From Coenobita brevimanus (Eukaryota > Arthropoda > Malacostraca > Decapoda > Coenobitidae): a stretch of 64,000 nucleotides of DNA. The stretch covers positions 16,574,402 to 16,638,401 of the forward strand of contig CM064655.1 of assembly GCA_032717465.1 (NCBI GenBank). Reading direction: 5' to 3'. The position numbers and the translations under genes are program-made. Numbering within the stretch: position 1 is the first letter of the stretch; every line of letters starts with the position of its first letter. The notes under the pieces are model-generated. The model was not told the origin of the DNA. It searched no databases and worked only from the letters and a program-made list of their open reading frames with translations. Shown here piece after piece: positions 9,915 to 20,617 of this stretch.

Positions 9915-10650
9915 TTATGTTTGAGCACGTAGGACCAAACAGTTCCCCCTTACAGTGCTCGTCAGAAATATCGAGCGCCCTGCGTCCCTCCTACGAAACA
10001 AACCTTTCAACATTGAAAAAACATGTAAATAATGCATTTTATTTACCTTTAATGCTTGGTAGGGTATCCTTTGCGCTTCTTCACGGACCTGAGACGTCGT
10101 GAAAGTGAAAGGGCGAAGGTTCCTCAGGTGCTGGGGTGGTATTTTTGCCCAGGACTCATGAATGGCTGTTTCCAGCTTTGGCAAAGAGCTCACGTCCTTC
10201 CCTTGGAGATTCTTCTTTACAAGGTACCAGAGGTTTTCTATCGGGCTGAGGTCTGGGCTATTGCCTGGCCAGTCTATCATGAAGAAGACTTCGCAGCCAC
10301 GAAGCCAGTTGGTTACTGAGTTGGCTTTATGAGCAGGTGCACCGTCCTCCTGAAACACTTGTGCACCTGTGAGCTTGAAGGACTCAGGTAAATGATCACA
10401 ATGAAGCTCCAGGTAAATGTCCTGATTCATTCTGCAGTTCTTGGGAAGCACAACAAGCTTCCCCAAATCGTTCCCAGAGAAACAACCCCATACCATAAGT
10501 GAATCAGGGTTTTTAACTGTGCTCTCCACCTAACAGGGGTCAAGCGAGTCACTACCTTTGCGCCGGTAGACGCGCACTCCTCAATTACAGGTAACACTAA
10601 ACGTTGCATCATCAGACCACAACACTGACAACCACTGGTCCTCACCCCAG
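9915..10650 (-). pseudogene. Tc1-like transposase, catalytic C-terminal part
   Basis: This is the DDE/D catalytic half of a cut-and-paste transposase. The first catalytic Asp is expected in the WSDDATF stretch (about 10600-10625), the second in FQEDGAPAHKA, and the Glu in DWPGNSPDLSPIENLW. By my count 35 residues separate the second Asp from the Glu, one more than the usual 34. LMVWGCFSG is a family hallmark. A frameshift and stop near 10520-10560 break the join to the upstream part, and the insertion at 10651 separates it from its DNA-binding domain. The last open codons run through the terminal repeat. Confidence 0.85.
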
Positions 10651-10654
10651 TTAA

Positions 10655-12413
10655 CCCCTACACCGCGGGCATGTTTACCAATGTTTTGCGTGTGCCGCGG
10701 GGTTATTCAGGCTCCAACAGACTCTCAAAAAATATTTGCCAAAAATCAGTTATTTGTCCTAGAATATTAAAATTAAATATGCTTATGGCACATACCTTCG
10801 GCTTTCTCCTGGAATGTTTGTTGAGCCTTCGTCGGTTACCATAGGACTTGTGGAGACCTCTGAAGTTGGGTAACGAAGTCTCCACTTTACACTTCCCGAC
10901 AACCCGTAATATGATTACCACAGCCAGATATTAACACTATAAACACTACTCTATGATTTTCAAGTAGTTTGGGATCCATACTCCAAAAAAAAAACCCACT
11001 GTGAAAGCAATGAAAATTATGAGCGCATCTGACCGTCGCACTTGCGCTAGTTCGCTCTTGGTACTCTGTCATTTATTATTCATAAAACCCCTCACACTTT
11101 ATATTTCTATTACTATATAACACTTATATATATCTACAGTCTTTATCCATAAGTTTCCTTCAGTAGTATTAGTTTATTGTCACTGTAGGGATTCAATTTC
11201 TTTCAGTAAAATACGTAACATTCACTTTCTCGTCCTGTATACTAGCATTGGGAGTGAATGTTACTTTCACCTTCACTCTCATAACTCATAGTATTCAGAC
11301 ATGCTAGAGTGAAACTTTCACTTTCATTACTCCTAGAGTATATACTCGTATTCTTATAATACTACTCATTTACATTTCTATTTACATTCTCTATTTTATT
11401 TACGTATTTACATTTCTATTTTATTTACACTGTATTATGCACTGTCACTTGAAGTAACTTATAAAACTATTTAGTTCACGTATATTTACATTCATTACTT
11501 TCACTTGCTGTTTACACATTATTTACAACACCACTTGCACTGTTTTACTCAATAGAAAGATCGTAGTCACTCTTTTATCAATTGTCAGCCCTTTACCTCT
11601 TTCCACACGAGGTTTAGTAGGGGTAAAGGTCACAGGGCCCTTTGCATGGGGTGAAAAGTCCCTGAAGCTAGCAAAGAGCGAACTGACGTACCTCCACGTT
11701 GGAAGATGAGAGTGAACTGATAAGGGTGGGCCGGGGTGGTGGCCTACCTAGGGAAATTCATTACTACCAATGTAGCCTCTTGACACAGCTATATATTGCA
11801 GTGAAATGACTGGCAGGAGATCTAGACAATACATTATAAATTAGGTAGTTCCAGGTGAATGTAAATATCACTTAGGCTTCTCCCTTCCCTCCTTATATGT
11901 ATATTTATTACGAAAATAGTTTATACGGCATATTTCAAGGGGAAATAAACAGCGAAAATTAGCGAACGAGTGCACGTGAGGTGTTGTCAGGTGATAAATA
12001 GCCAATTCCAGGTGTATGACACTCTCACTTACCTTATTTCTTTCTTGTATATATTATTTGGTATAAGAATAGGGCATAGGGCTTATTTCAATGGATGAAA
12101 TCAGTGAAAAATTCCAGGGAAGATTTACTTAGCGTAGCACGGCCGGACAGGCGAGAGGATAGGGTAATGGAGAGGGGGTAGGAAGGGGAGTCAAGAACGG
12201 GGAGAAATGGCTAAATTGTCAACAATGGATGGGAGTACAGATGAGATTAGGAGTGCTGACTAGTGTTGGACATTGGCAGTACTGATAGATGATACAAGCC
12301 CCCACTTGGAAGCCCGGGTGAATTCAAAATAACACAGAATCACAAAAGTGACGCCCCGCGGTATGATCCCTTGCTCCCAAGTGTCACGAAAGTGACGCCC
12401 CGCGGTTAAGGGG
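10655..12413. mobile_element. Non-autonomous piggyBac-type element, TTAA-flanked
   Basis: TTAA is present on both sides (10651-10654 and 12414-12417). The ends are inverted: left CCCCTACACCGCGGGC; right complement CCCCTTAACCGCGGGGC. The right end carries two copies of AGTGACGCCCCGCGGT (about 12350 and 12391), a subterminal repeat. The sister Tc1 copy has a single uninterrupted TTAA at this site (54366-54370), so it serves as the empty site. No transposase is seen in the 1.76 kb, which is AT-rich with CTTTCACTTTCA-like repeats. Confidence 0.85.
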
Positions 12414-12417
12414 TTAA

Positions 12418-12843
12418 GGTACTTGTTAGCAAAGACAAGCTTATGAAGTCGCTGGTAACGTGTAAGAAGAGGCTTTCTCACAGGCCTGTGACTTGTGTAA
12501 CCAAGTTCATGGACTCTTCGAGACACCGTGTGCACTGAAACCTCACCAAACACTTCCGGGTTGCTCTCCTTAATTTTCCTTGCACTCACACGAGGATTAG
12601 ACTCCACTGCACGTTTTAACACATTAACAGACCTCGGGGAAGTTTTCCTGGGCCTACCAGACTGCGGTTTCTTTGTAGGAATGTCACCACTATTTTCCAC
12701 TCGAAAACGGGCACACCACCTCTGCACTGTCGATCGAGCCACACCAACCAAATCACTAATTTCCTTCGTGGGGTGGCCTGCCTCCTTTAGAGCAACGATC
12801 TGTGATATGATTTCACTCGAAAGTTCACGGATAGGGGCCATAA
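12418..12843 (-). pseudogene. Tc1-like transposase, DNA-binding N-terminal part
   Basis: From the ATG at 12841-12843 the frame opens with MAPIRELSSEIISQIVALKE, a first helix-turn-helix (GHPTKEISDLVGVARSTVQR), a GRPRKTSPR basic hook, and a second HTH (NPRVSARKIKESNPEVFGEV then VHTVSRRVHELGYTS). This is the paired-like bipartite domain that binds the terminal repeats. The frame runs to FANKYL, exactly where the TTAA insertion cuts it. The upstream 12844-13080 holds the 5' leader with a CRE-like GTGATGTCATG. Confidence 0.85.
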
Positions 12844-13226
12844 CAAAGTGGCGAAAGCCAAAACACTGCGGGACACTAGGTAAAAAATGGCACAAGAAGA
12901 GAGGGAAGAGCGGCGGAGTTCCTCTCTCTCATGCAGCCCGTAGGCAACTGAGGCGGCAGCACGCAGTAAGGCCCCATGCTGCCGTGATGTCATGTTAGCG
13001 GCCCAAACATCTGGCTCAATTTTTAGTACCAAAAGAGGGTGATTTTTTTTTCGCCAAAAGTATTGCGCGCTCTGACATAGGCGCTCGATACTTCTGACGA
13101 GCGCTGTATATAGCGTACTGAGTTCAGTACTCCCTCGGAAATACCGACCCCTTGTATCTAGCGAACTTTTGGATATAGCACCTCATCCCTCCCCCAATTA
13201 GTTGGTTATATCAAGGGTTTACTGTA

Positions 13227-13550
13227 TATGATGAAGGCATATGATACAGTAATATATCTCCAAAACAAATTGCACCAAAATAATAAAACAGACAAAATAT
13301 GATGCTGAAAGTACGGGTATCATGTTGAAAAATGAGGAGGAAAAAAAATGATGGAACTGAGTTTGAGGTATTGCTGTAACAATAGGGTATTCTATCCCAA
13401 ATATAATACACTACAAAAAGTTAGGCACCCTCATCATTTTAGCAGTTCTGTGATGGACATTTTTAGGGTAGAGTGGAAAACAGAATAGCAGAAGCATCCA
13501 CATTTGACTGTATGTTAATCGTGAAATCCTGATGACCACTGATGTATAAG
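13227..13550. other. No gene recognised
   Basis: AT-rich flank of the nested element. A short open stretch exists on the minus strand but has no family features. Confidence 0.5.
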
Positions 13551-14100
13551 TCTACCTATCTATCTATTGCCAGATGCCTTTATCTCATAAGGGGTGGCTA
13601 CAAACAAATCGCCTCCACATTGCCCTGTCCAATGCCACTTCACTGCCTTGCTCCCAGCTCACACCCCCCTCACTCATATACCTCCCCACTCTATCCCTTC
13701 ATCTCATCCTCAGCCTCCCCCTCCCTCTCCCTCCCTCCAGCTCATTCGCATACACTCTCCTCATTAGTCTCTCGTTCTCCATCCTCTCCACATGGCCAAA
13801 CAACCTCAATGTATTTCTCCCAACACTTCCTATCACATCCACATCCATACCACAGAACTCCTTCACTTCCTCATTTGTCAGTCTGTCTCTCCATGTAACT
13901 CTACATGTTACTCTCAAATAACTCACTTCCACTGCTCTCACTCTTGATTTGTGTCCTTCCAACAAGGTCCAAGCTTCACTTCCATACATCAGAGCTTGTA
14001 TCACAATACGGGACATGCAGTGACTTTTTTACTTCCATGCTCACTTCCCTGTTCCTTATTGCTGCTTCCAAAAGGCCAGCAACCTTTCTTCCCTGTTGTA
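13551..14100 (-). mobile_element. RTE-like LINE 3' fragment
   Basis: The 3' end is at left (CTATCTATCTATTGCCAGA), so the element tail is TAGA repeats. Minus-strand translation gives the RTE C-terminus (YGSEAWTLLEGHKSRVRAVE, then LRLFGHVERMENERLMRRV). The 5' truncation lies near 14100, within the VAGLLEAAI region. Sequence 14101-14407 shows nothing recognisable. Confidence 0.85.
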
Positions 14101-14552
14101 CAGACGCCCAAGGAAGTGATGACTCGATTCCCAGTACCTTTCACTCAGAAAGTGGTATCTGGCAACTGCCATGGCCTAATTGTATTTTCAATAATGTACA
14201 CCGGAAAAAGCAGTATTTAGGTAAACAATTTCAAAAAGCAATTTATAAAAGTTTTTTCCATGTATATCTCTCATTACGGAAGAGGAAACCATAACATACT
14301 AAAGCTGAGGTTTAGCCGTATGAAAGAATGTGAAACGCATGCCGTATCGCCCAAGTTTCAAAGTTAAAATGCAGAGAAACTCTCGTAATATTTACTTTAC
14401 ATCTTAAATCAATAATCTATCTATCTATTGCCAGACACCTCAATCCCGTACGTGGTGGCGACAATCAAATCGCCTCCACATCGCCCTGTCCTGGTCCCAA
14501 CTCACACCCCCCTCTCTCATATACCTCTCCACTCCATCCCTCCATCTCATCC

Positions 14553-15825
14553 TCAGCCTCTCCCTCCCTCCACCTCACTCACATACACTCTCCTCGTCAG
14601 TCTCTCACCCTTCATCCTCTCCTCATGGCCAAACCACCTCAGTATGTTCCTCCTAACACTTCCTATCACATCCACATCCACACCACAAAGCTCCTTTATA
14701 TCCTCATTTGTCAGCCTGTCTCTCCATGTGACTCCAAAGGCTCCTCTTAAATAACTCATTTCCACTGCTCACTCTTGACTTGTGTCCTTCCAACAATGTC
14801 CAAGCTTCACTTCCATATGTTAGAGTTGGTATCACAATACTGTCATGTAGTAACTTTTTCACTTCCATGCTCACTTCCCTGTTTCTTATCACTGCTTTCA
14901 AGGAACCAGCAACCTTTCTTCCTTGTTGTACCCTTTCAAGCACTTCACCCTCCAAACCTCCATCCTTACTCATCACACTATCCAAGTACTCAAAAGTACT
15001 CACATTTTCCATTTCCTCACCATCCAACCTCACTGTACATTCACTGACTTCACCTCTCTCAAAGACCATCACTTTGCTCTTCCCATGATTCACCTTTATA
15101 TTCCATTTCTTACACACTCTCCCAAACTCATCCATCAAGCCTTGCAGCTCCCCTTCGTCTTCACTTAACAACATAGTGTCTTCTGCAAACAACAGTACAG
15201 GGAGTTTCCAAACACTACCCTCTCTCACTAGGGCCACTCCAACATCCACTGCCCTACCTTGTACCTCTTTTATTACCCCATCCATGTACAGATTGAACAA
15301 CCATGGAGACATGACACATTCCTGTTTCAACCCAACCTTCAAAAAGAAAAATTCACTCAGTTCACCATCCACACGCACTGCAACCTTAGCACCATCATAC
15401 ATACTCTTCACAGCATTCAACAACTTCCCATCTACTCCATATATTCTTAATACTTTCCACAATCCTTGTCTATCCACCCTGTCATATGCTTTCTCCAAAT
15501 CCATGAAGGCCACATACAACTTCATTCCCTTCTCTAGACACTTCTCCGCTAAAGATCTAAGAAGGAATATCTGATCTACACAACCTATTCCCTTCCTAAA
15601 GCCTCCCTGTTCTTCTCCAATTAATTCCTCTGTTATTTCCCTAACTCTGTCAGTAAGTATCCTACCATACACTTTTCCTATTACACTAAGAAGACAAATG
15701 CCCCTATGATTACCACACACTTCTTTTTCCCCTTTTCCTTTGTACAAAGGAATAATTATACCTGACTTCCAATCCCCGGGGACTCTACTTCTTCCCATGC
15801 CAATCTGCACATATTCCACATCCAT
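14553..15825 (-). pseudogene. RTE-like reverse transcriptase
   Basis: Polymerase of an RTE-group retrotransposon. Blocks in order: VPGDWKSGIIIPLYKGKG, NHRGICLLSVIGKVYGRIL, EQGGFRKGIGCVDQIFLLRS, motif A FMDLEKAYDRVDRQ, motif B KQECVMSPWLFNLYMDGV, motif C LLFAEDTMLL, and the tail FEYLDSVMSKDGGLEG and YGSEAWTLLEGHKSRV. Motif C is FAED instead of the usual Y/FADD, and motif B has KQECV for the usual RQGCV, so this copy is probably inactive. A frameshift near 14760 separates the last ~60 codons, which run to 14553 and beyond in another frame. Confidence 0.9.
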
Positions 15826-15850
15826 TCTACTACTATCTCTCCCTCATGCT

Positions 15851-16353
15851 TCAGCATTTCACCACACACTCCATCAATTCCTGGGCGTTCCCCAGTTTGA
15901 CTTTCTTCTTTGTTTCCACAACTACTATCCTACTGATTTCTTCCTGTCTTCTCACCTCCCTCCTTCTCCCAGCCACCCCCCAGCCACTTATACTCACATT
16001 ACTTCCATCCTCTATGTTTAACAATTCCTTAAATTGTTCTCTCCATCTGCTCACTTTTTCTCCCTTCTCCACTAGTAATCTACCATTTTTATCTTTCACT
16101 CCCCTACTAACTTCACTGCCACCATGTCTTACTCTCTTCACCTCTTTCCAGAACATTTTCTTACAGTTCCTCCATTTACACTCAAATACCTTCCAAATTC
16201 CTCATCCACTCTCTTCTTACTCTCTCTTACTAATCTTTTCACGTCTCTCTTCCTTTCTACGTATAACTCTCTTCTGCCTCTCAACTTCTTCCACGCCCCT
16301 ATTCTCATCCATTCATTGTATGCTTTTTTCTTTTGTGCCACAGCCTGTCTCAC
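15851..16353 (-). pseudogene. RTE-like LINE, linker between endonuclease and RT
   Basis: Two frames give an Arg/Lys-rich linker: AYNEWMRIGAWKKLRGRREL then RVRHGGSEVSRGVKDKNGRL and EKVSRWREQFKELLN. These resemble the region just upstream of RT in RTE elements. A frameshift lies near 16140-16156. Confidence 0.7.
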
Positions 16354-16373
16354 CTCTTCATTCCATCAATAAT

Positions 16374-17104
16374 ACTGAAGCAAAATATCCCATAAAATAA
16401 AACCCACAGACAACGGTAATGTCGAAATCACAAGTGCCAACAATTAAGAAAGATAAACAGCAAAACTTATATTTTTATCCACATTTAATTCTCTATGTGC
16501 GATGATATTTACATGGGAAAACCTGTGAGCATTAGCCAGTAAGCAAGACTGATCGTCAACATGATACTACAGCCTGTCAGTGTGAGCATATTACTGTTCT
16601 TTATTTACTAAATATTCCAGCAAAGGCAGATAACCCGGCAGCTTAACAACAAGAAGAGGACGGTTAACGGATGGATAAGCGATACAGAAAGGGGTAGAAC
16701 AGAAAATCTGCCAAATGGAGCTTCTCGTAGCACAACACTAGACTAAGACAGACAAATTCTTGCATGTGCCCAAGAACAACTCCACACCACCTGTGTTACT
16801 ATCAAGAAACAAATTAATCTGCCGGTATTCAGTTAAATTAGTGAAACCAGTGCATTTACTGGGGGAAAATTGGTCATTTTTATTCACATGATGAAAATCC
16901 AGCAAGTAATAAAATAAGTAGGGCAGTTTCATGAAGGAACTAAAGTGGGAGAGGATGATGGTCAAAAGCAAGAATTAGACAATGGAGAGAACTAAAGGCA
17001 GAAAGGATTGTATAAAAAAAGGGGGCAGGGGGAGGGATCATGACAAATGCTAACACACATCTACTCTCATTCACGGCATGATAATGACTGAGACTGACTG
17101 AAGT
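16374..17104. other. No gene recognised
   Basis: About 730 bp with no coding signal, repeat tail or terminal repeat that I can identify. It is a candidate for ordinary unique intron sequence. Confidence 0.4.
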
Positions 17105-17285
17105 AAGGGCTGGCATGCAGTGTTGCCAAAGGGAAATTTTAGTAATCCGCTATAGCCTATTTCACGGGAGAAAAGAAACTGCCATTCGGCAACCCTCTTC
17201 CACACTGTCCGATTTCGTGCATTCTTGTTGTAAGTAGTTAAATAATATACAATGATGTTGATGACAGCAGCCTTAACTGAAAAAA
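17105..17285 (+). repeat. Left arm of an imperfect inverted repeat
   Basis: It contains GAAAAGAAACTGCC and GGCAACCCTCTTCCACACTG, whose inverse occurs at 18145-18275 (GGAAGAGGGTTGCC and TTTCTTTTCTCCC). The two arms flank an RTE copy at 17588-17947. The family is unknown. Confidence 0.6.
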
Positions 17286-17587
17286 CAATACAATAAAGTA
17301 TTTTTAACTTTTTTTTTAACACAAACATAAATGTAACATAAGTGTTAGCAGTCAGCTGATGAAATAAACAAAAGCTATGAATACACATTTAAATTTCATG
17401 GGGTGCCTGACACCTGTCATGTGCGTAATAAAGTAGTGCCAAACATCTGACTTACTAAATAATGAGACTTACTAAATAATGACATAGTCGTCTTCCAGTA
17501 TCATCTAATTGCGTATTACATTAAGAGAAGGTAGACATAACCTTTTATAGTACAGTATTTTTTAATATTTACCGAGAATGAAACAAT

Positions 17588-17947
17588 ATCTATCTATCTA
17601 TAGCCCGACACCCTTATCCCGCAAATGGTGCCCGCAGACAAAACGCCTCCAAGTCACTCTGTCACCCACCATTTGACTACCCTCCCCCCAACTCACCCCC
17701 CCCTCCCTCATATACCTCTCAACTCCATCCCTCCACCTCATCCTCGGTCTACCCCTCCCTCTCCCTCCCTCCACCTCACCTACATACACCCTCTTAGTCA
17801 GTCTTTTATTCTCCACATGTCCAAACCACCTCAGTGTATTTCTCCTAATCTTCTCAACCACATCCACATCTACCCCACAACGTTCCTTCACTTCTTCATT
17901 TGTCAACCTGTCCCTCCACGTCACTCCACATGCTCCTCTCAAGTAAC
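17588..17947 (-). mobile_element. RTE-like LINE 3' fragment (divergent)
   Basis: The tail at left reads TATCTATCTATAGCCCGACA. Minus-strand translation gives LRGACGVTWRDRLTNEEVKE, then NTLRWFGHVENKRLTKRVYV and RPRMRWRDGVERYMREGG in one frame. It ends REGGVSWGEGSQMVGDRVTW, which differs from the other copies, so it may belong to a distinct subfamily. Confidence 0.85.
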
Positions 17948-18144
17948 AAATGATAATAATTATGTTGGTGCTACGGAGTTGATCAGATGACCGACTGCAG
18001 CGGCAAATGCGAGTCAACCTGACTGACTCTACAATGCTCGCACATGACCACACCTACAGTAGGCCTATGCTCCCTACAGCCTCGCAGATTGTAAGTAATG
18101 ATGTTATACACTTCACCTATGCTTACTGTAAGTTTGATATTTTG

Positions 18145-18275
18145 GACAGTTCTTAACATCACTGTATATTATTAAGCTACTCACAACAAGCATGCACAAA
18201 ATTGGACAGTTTGGAAGAGGGTTGCCAAACAGCAATTTCTTTTCTCCCATAAAACAGGCTATAGATTGGTCTCAA
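18145..18275 (-). repeat. Right arm of an imperfect inverted repeat
   Basis: Inverse partner of 17105-17285. The matching continues weakly to about 18440 (GGAAACACTGTTGGCAT against the inverse of GCAGTGTTGCCAAAG). Sequence 18276-18740 beyond it shows nothing else recognisable. Confidence 0.55.
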
Positions 18276-18740
18276 AGGTGGTAAAAATCCACCAGACTGA
18301 GGGAAATTTAGGAAAAATAACGCTGGACAGGACTTTAAAAGAGCTCCAGATATACAGAAAATATTTAAATTTTTACCAGCTAGATTGCTTTTAAAGTCTC
18401 TAAATTTAGCAGGAAAATTGCTACATTGGAAACACTGTTGGCATCAGTCGGACGACAAGTAGAAACATGCAAGATGTCGTTTTTTATTTATTGTTGTTGA
18501 CCTAAATAAAATATACCGTAAACTTAAGTAATGTTTTCGCAAGATTAGTTTTTTTATACCATGAATAATGTTTGCAGGGCAGGCAGAGCCTGTTTCCATC
18601 TCCTAACTCCCAATCAAGTAAACGTACCAGACCCACGGAGTTTTGTACGAAACTTAAAGAAAGCGAGACATCACTTGTTTGGGTAATCGTACCCTTTCAA
18701 CCTTCTGTAAAAAAAAAGTCCAGATTACTAATACTGTATT

Positions 18741-18828
18741 ATTATTATCATTATTATATTCACCCCATCCTAGGGTGGGAAAGGAGGTCCAGATGATAAT
18801 GATGATAATCATTATTGTTATTGTTACT
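18741..18828 (+). mobile_element. Isolated LINE 3' end with GAT/ATT-type tail
   Basis: CCCCATCCTAGGGTGGGAAA followed by GGAGGTCCAGATGATAATGA matches the 3' end of the LINE at 20437-20490 (CCTGTCCCAGGGTGGAAAAG). This is a second, almost fully truncated copy immediately upstream of it. Confidence 0.65.
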
Positions 18829-19071
18829 GTATGGTGTATGGCACGTATGGCATAAATGGTAAGCTGCTAGGTGCCGTCAAGAGTTTGTATGATGGCAGTG
18901 GGGCATGTGTAAAGGTAAATGGGCATCTAAGTAAATGGTTTATAACCAATGTGGGTGTGTGACAAGGTTGTGTGATGTTCCCGTGGTTGTTCAATATATA
19001 TATATGAACGGGGTGATGAGAGAAGTAAAAACAAGAGTAATGGAGAGAGGGATGGCATTGGTAATGAATGG

Positions 19072-19432
19072 TCTATCTATCTATCTATTGCCAGACGCCT
19101 CAATCCCGTTTGGGGTGGCCACAAACAAATCGCCTCCAAGTCGCCCTGTCCCCCGCCATTTCACTCCCCTGCTCCCAATTCACACACCCCTCTCTCATAT
19201 ACCTCTCCACCCCATCTCTCCATCTCATCCTCGGCCTCCCCCTCCCTCTTTCCCCCTCCACCTCACTCACATACACTCTCTTCGTCAGTCTTTCAACCTC
19301 CATCCTCTCCACATGGCCAAACCACCTCAGTGTGTTCCTCATAACGCTTCCTATCACATCCACATCAACACCACAACGCTCCTTTATATCCTCATTCATC
19401 AGCCTGTCTCTCCATGTGACTCCACAGGCTCC
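19072..19432 (-). mobile_element. Nested RTE-like LINE fragment with 10-bp target-site duplication
   Basis: The insertion is bounded by TAATGAATGG on both sides (19062-19071 and 19433-19442). It starts with TCTATCTATCTATCTATTGC, the TAGA tail on the minus strand, and encodes the uninterrupted RTE C-terminus from GACGVTWRDRL to the CGHPKRD end. It lies inside the reverse transcriptase of the degenerate LINE at 18829-20490, so it is younger. Confidence 0.9.
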
Positions 19433-19553
19433 TAATGAATGGTGAGGATGGAATATCTCAAACTTGTTGTATGCTGATGATGCAGTACTAGTTACACATA
19501 CTGGACAAGAGCTTGGTACACAAGTGCAGAGTTTTGCTGACATCTGTGAGCAC

Positions 19554-19588
19554 TGTGCCTTGAGAGTATAATATACTCTCAAGGCACA
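19554..19588. repeat. Perfect 16-bp inverted repeat with 3-nt loop
   Basis: TGTGCCTTGAGAGTAT (19554-19569), loop AAT, and the exact complement ATACTCTCAAGGCACA (19573-19588). It interrupts the LINE frame just after a CEHCALRV-type stretch. This is probably a local templated inversion rather than a functional site. Confidence 0.85.
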
Positions 19589-20617
19589 TATTATGTTGAA
19601 AAGAGTAAAGTGATGGTAATTGAGGGAGAAGGTGACTCCCAGTGTGATGTTACAGTGAAAGGAGAGAGACTGGAAATGGTGAGAGAGTTCAAATACCAGG
19701 GTACAGTGATAGAAAAGAAAGGAATATAAGCAAAAGAAGTGCAAAGTAGAGTGACACAAGGAAGGAAGGTAGTTGGTGCTATGGAGGCCTTGATAAGATC
19801 CACAGGCTTGAGTGATGCAGCTGCGCGAGACTTACATTAACATATGGATGTGAGACTAGAGTGTGGCATGAAAAAAAAAAGTCATGAATGACAGCAATGG
19901 AGATGGGACCTCTGAGGAAAGTATGTGGAGTACAGAGAGTGGACAGGATACGAACTACAGTAATGCAATTCATGAGAGATGCGGAGTGAGGAAGTCTGTG
20001 GACACCAGAATCAAAGAGAGAGTACTGAGATGATATGGCCATGTAGAGAGAACAGATAACAACTGAGTGGTGAAAAAGGTATATCTGAGTGAATCTGAAG
20101 GAGGGAAGAGGCAAGGTAGGCCAAGGAGAAGGTGGAGGGAAATGGCGGATGAGTGTGTGAGGGAGAGGTATGGAAGTCAGTGGGGCTAGGTGACTGACAA
20201 GAGATCAAGCTGGCTGGATGAATGTTGAAAGAAGTGCATGATCAGGGATTTGGCACCCGTTTTTAACGTGACAGTCTTTGGTCTGGCTCCATCGAATACG
20301 TTTATGTGAAGCTACAGAATATGGTGAAAGTTTTGAGTGTATCAGATAGAGCCATGATTCCAGGGGCTTGAATGATGAGTGAATGAAAGTGTGGCTCATT
20401 GGAGTGGGCCAACTCGGGCTGCCTGAATGTTGCTATTCCTCACCCTGTCCCAGGGTGGAAAAGGAGGTCCGGATGATGACGATGATTATTATTACTGTAT
20501 CAAATAGACAATCTTGATCAACATCAGTGCTGAAAGCTAATGGACTAGGAAAAAAAAAATCAAACAATTTCACATCCTTTATCATGCTACGTATATCTGT
20601 AATTACCACTAACTTAC

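Larger units (their letters stand above)
9953..13106 (-). mobile_element. Tc1-like transposon, copy 1, split by a piggyBac-type insertion
   Basis: The ends are inverted (left CAGTGCTCGTCAGAAATATC; right complement CAGCGCTCGTCAGAAGTATC), with TA on both sides. It encodes a Tc1-family transposase on the minus strand, cut into an N-terminal part (12418-12843) and a C-terminal part (9915-10650) by the insertion at 10655-12413. An uninterrupted though decayed sister copy lies at 53683-55065. Confidence 0.9.
9571..13224. mobile_element. Outer Tigger-type TIR element containing a Tc1 copy
   Basis: The left end, CAGTAAACCCTCGATGTAAC, is flanked by TA. The right end is its near-perfect inverse (complement CAGTAAACCCTTGATATAAC), also followed by TA. 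Removing the Tc1 insertion (9953-13106) leaves only about 500 bp, so this is a non-autonomous element. The CAGT...CCC start and TA duplication are those of pogo/Tigger elements. It is the outermost layer of a three-deep nest. Confidence 0.8.
14417..16364 (-). mobile_element. RTE-like LINE copy with most of the reverse transcriptase
   Basis: This is the longest RTE-like copy in the window. The tail at the left is TAGA repeats and the 5' end is at the right. The two sides share ATCAATAAT (14408-14416 and 16365-16373), a 9-bp target-site duplication. It holds the linker (16353-15851) and reverse transcriptase (15825-14704), but no endonuclease, so it is 5'-truncated. Confidence 0.9.
18829..20490 (+). 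mobile_element. Degenerate RTE-like LINE (second family), interrupted
   Basis: Plus-strand translation in shifting frames gives INGKLLGAVKSLYDGSGACV, GCVMFPWLFNIYMNGVMREV, LYADDAVLVTHTGQELGTQV, then KSKVMVIEGEGDSQCDVTV and a decayed tail. This is an RTE-type reverse transcriptase distinct from the TAGA-tailed family. It ends in GATGATGACGATGATTATT. A minus-strand TAGA-tailed element is inserted at 19072-19432. There are many stops and frameshifts. Confidence 0.8.

Noticed and set aside
13542..13921. Pro/His/Ser-rich frames on the plus strand (repeated at 14.4, 19.1 and 27.5 kb and near 8.8-9.2 kb on the other strand)
   Set aside because: They are antisense shadows of the Gly/Arg-rich C-terminus of the RTE-like LINE.
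17020..17036. G-quadruplex in GGGGGCAGGGGGAGGG
   Set aside because: Only three separated G runs are present; too weak to call.
16738..17388. Minus-strand open frames as the next ECM29 exon
   Set aside because: Translations show no resemblance to the expected following segment and lack convincing splice sites.
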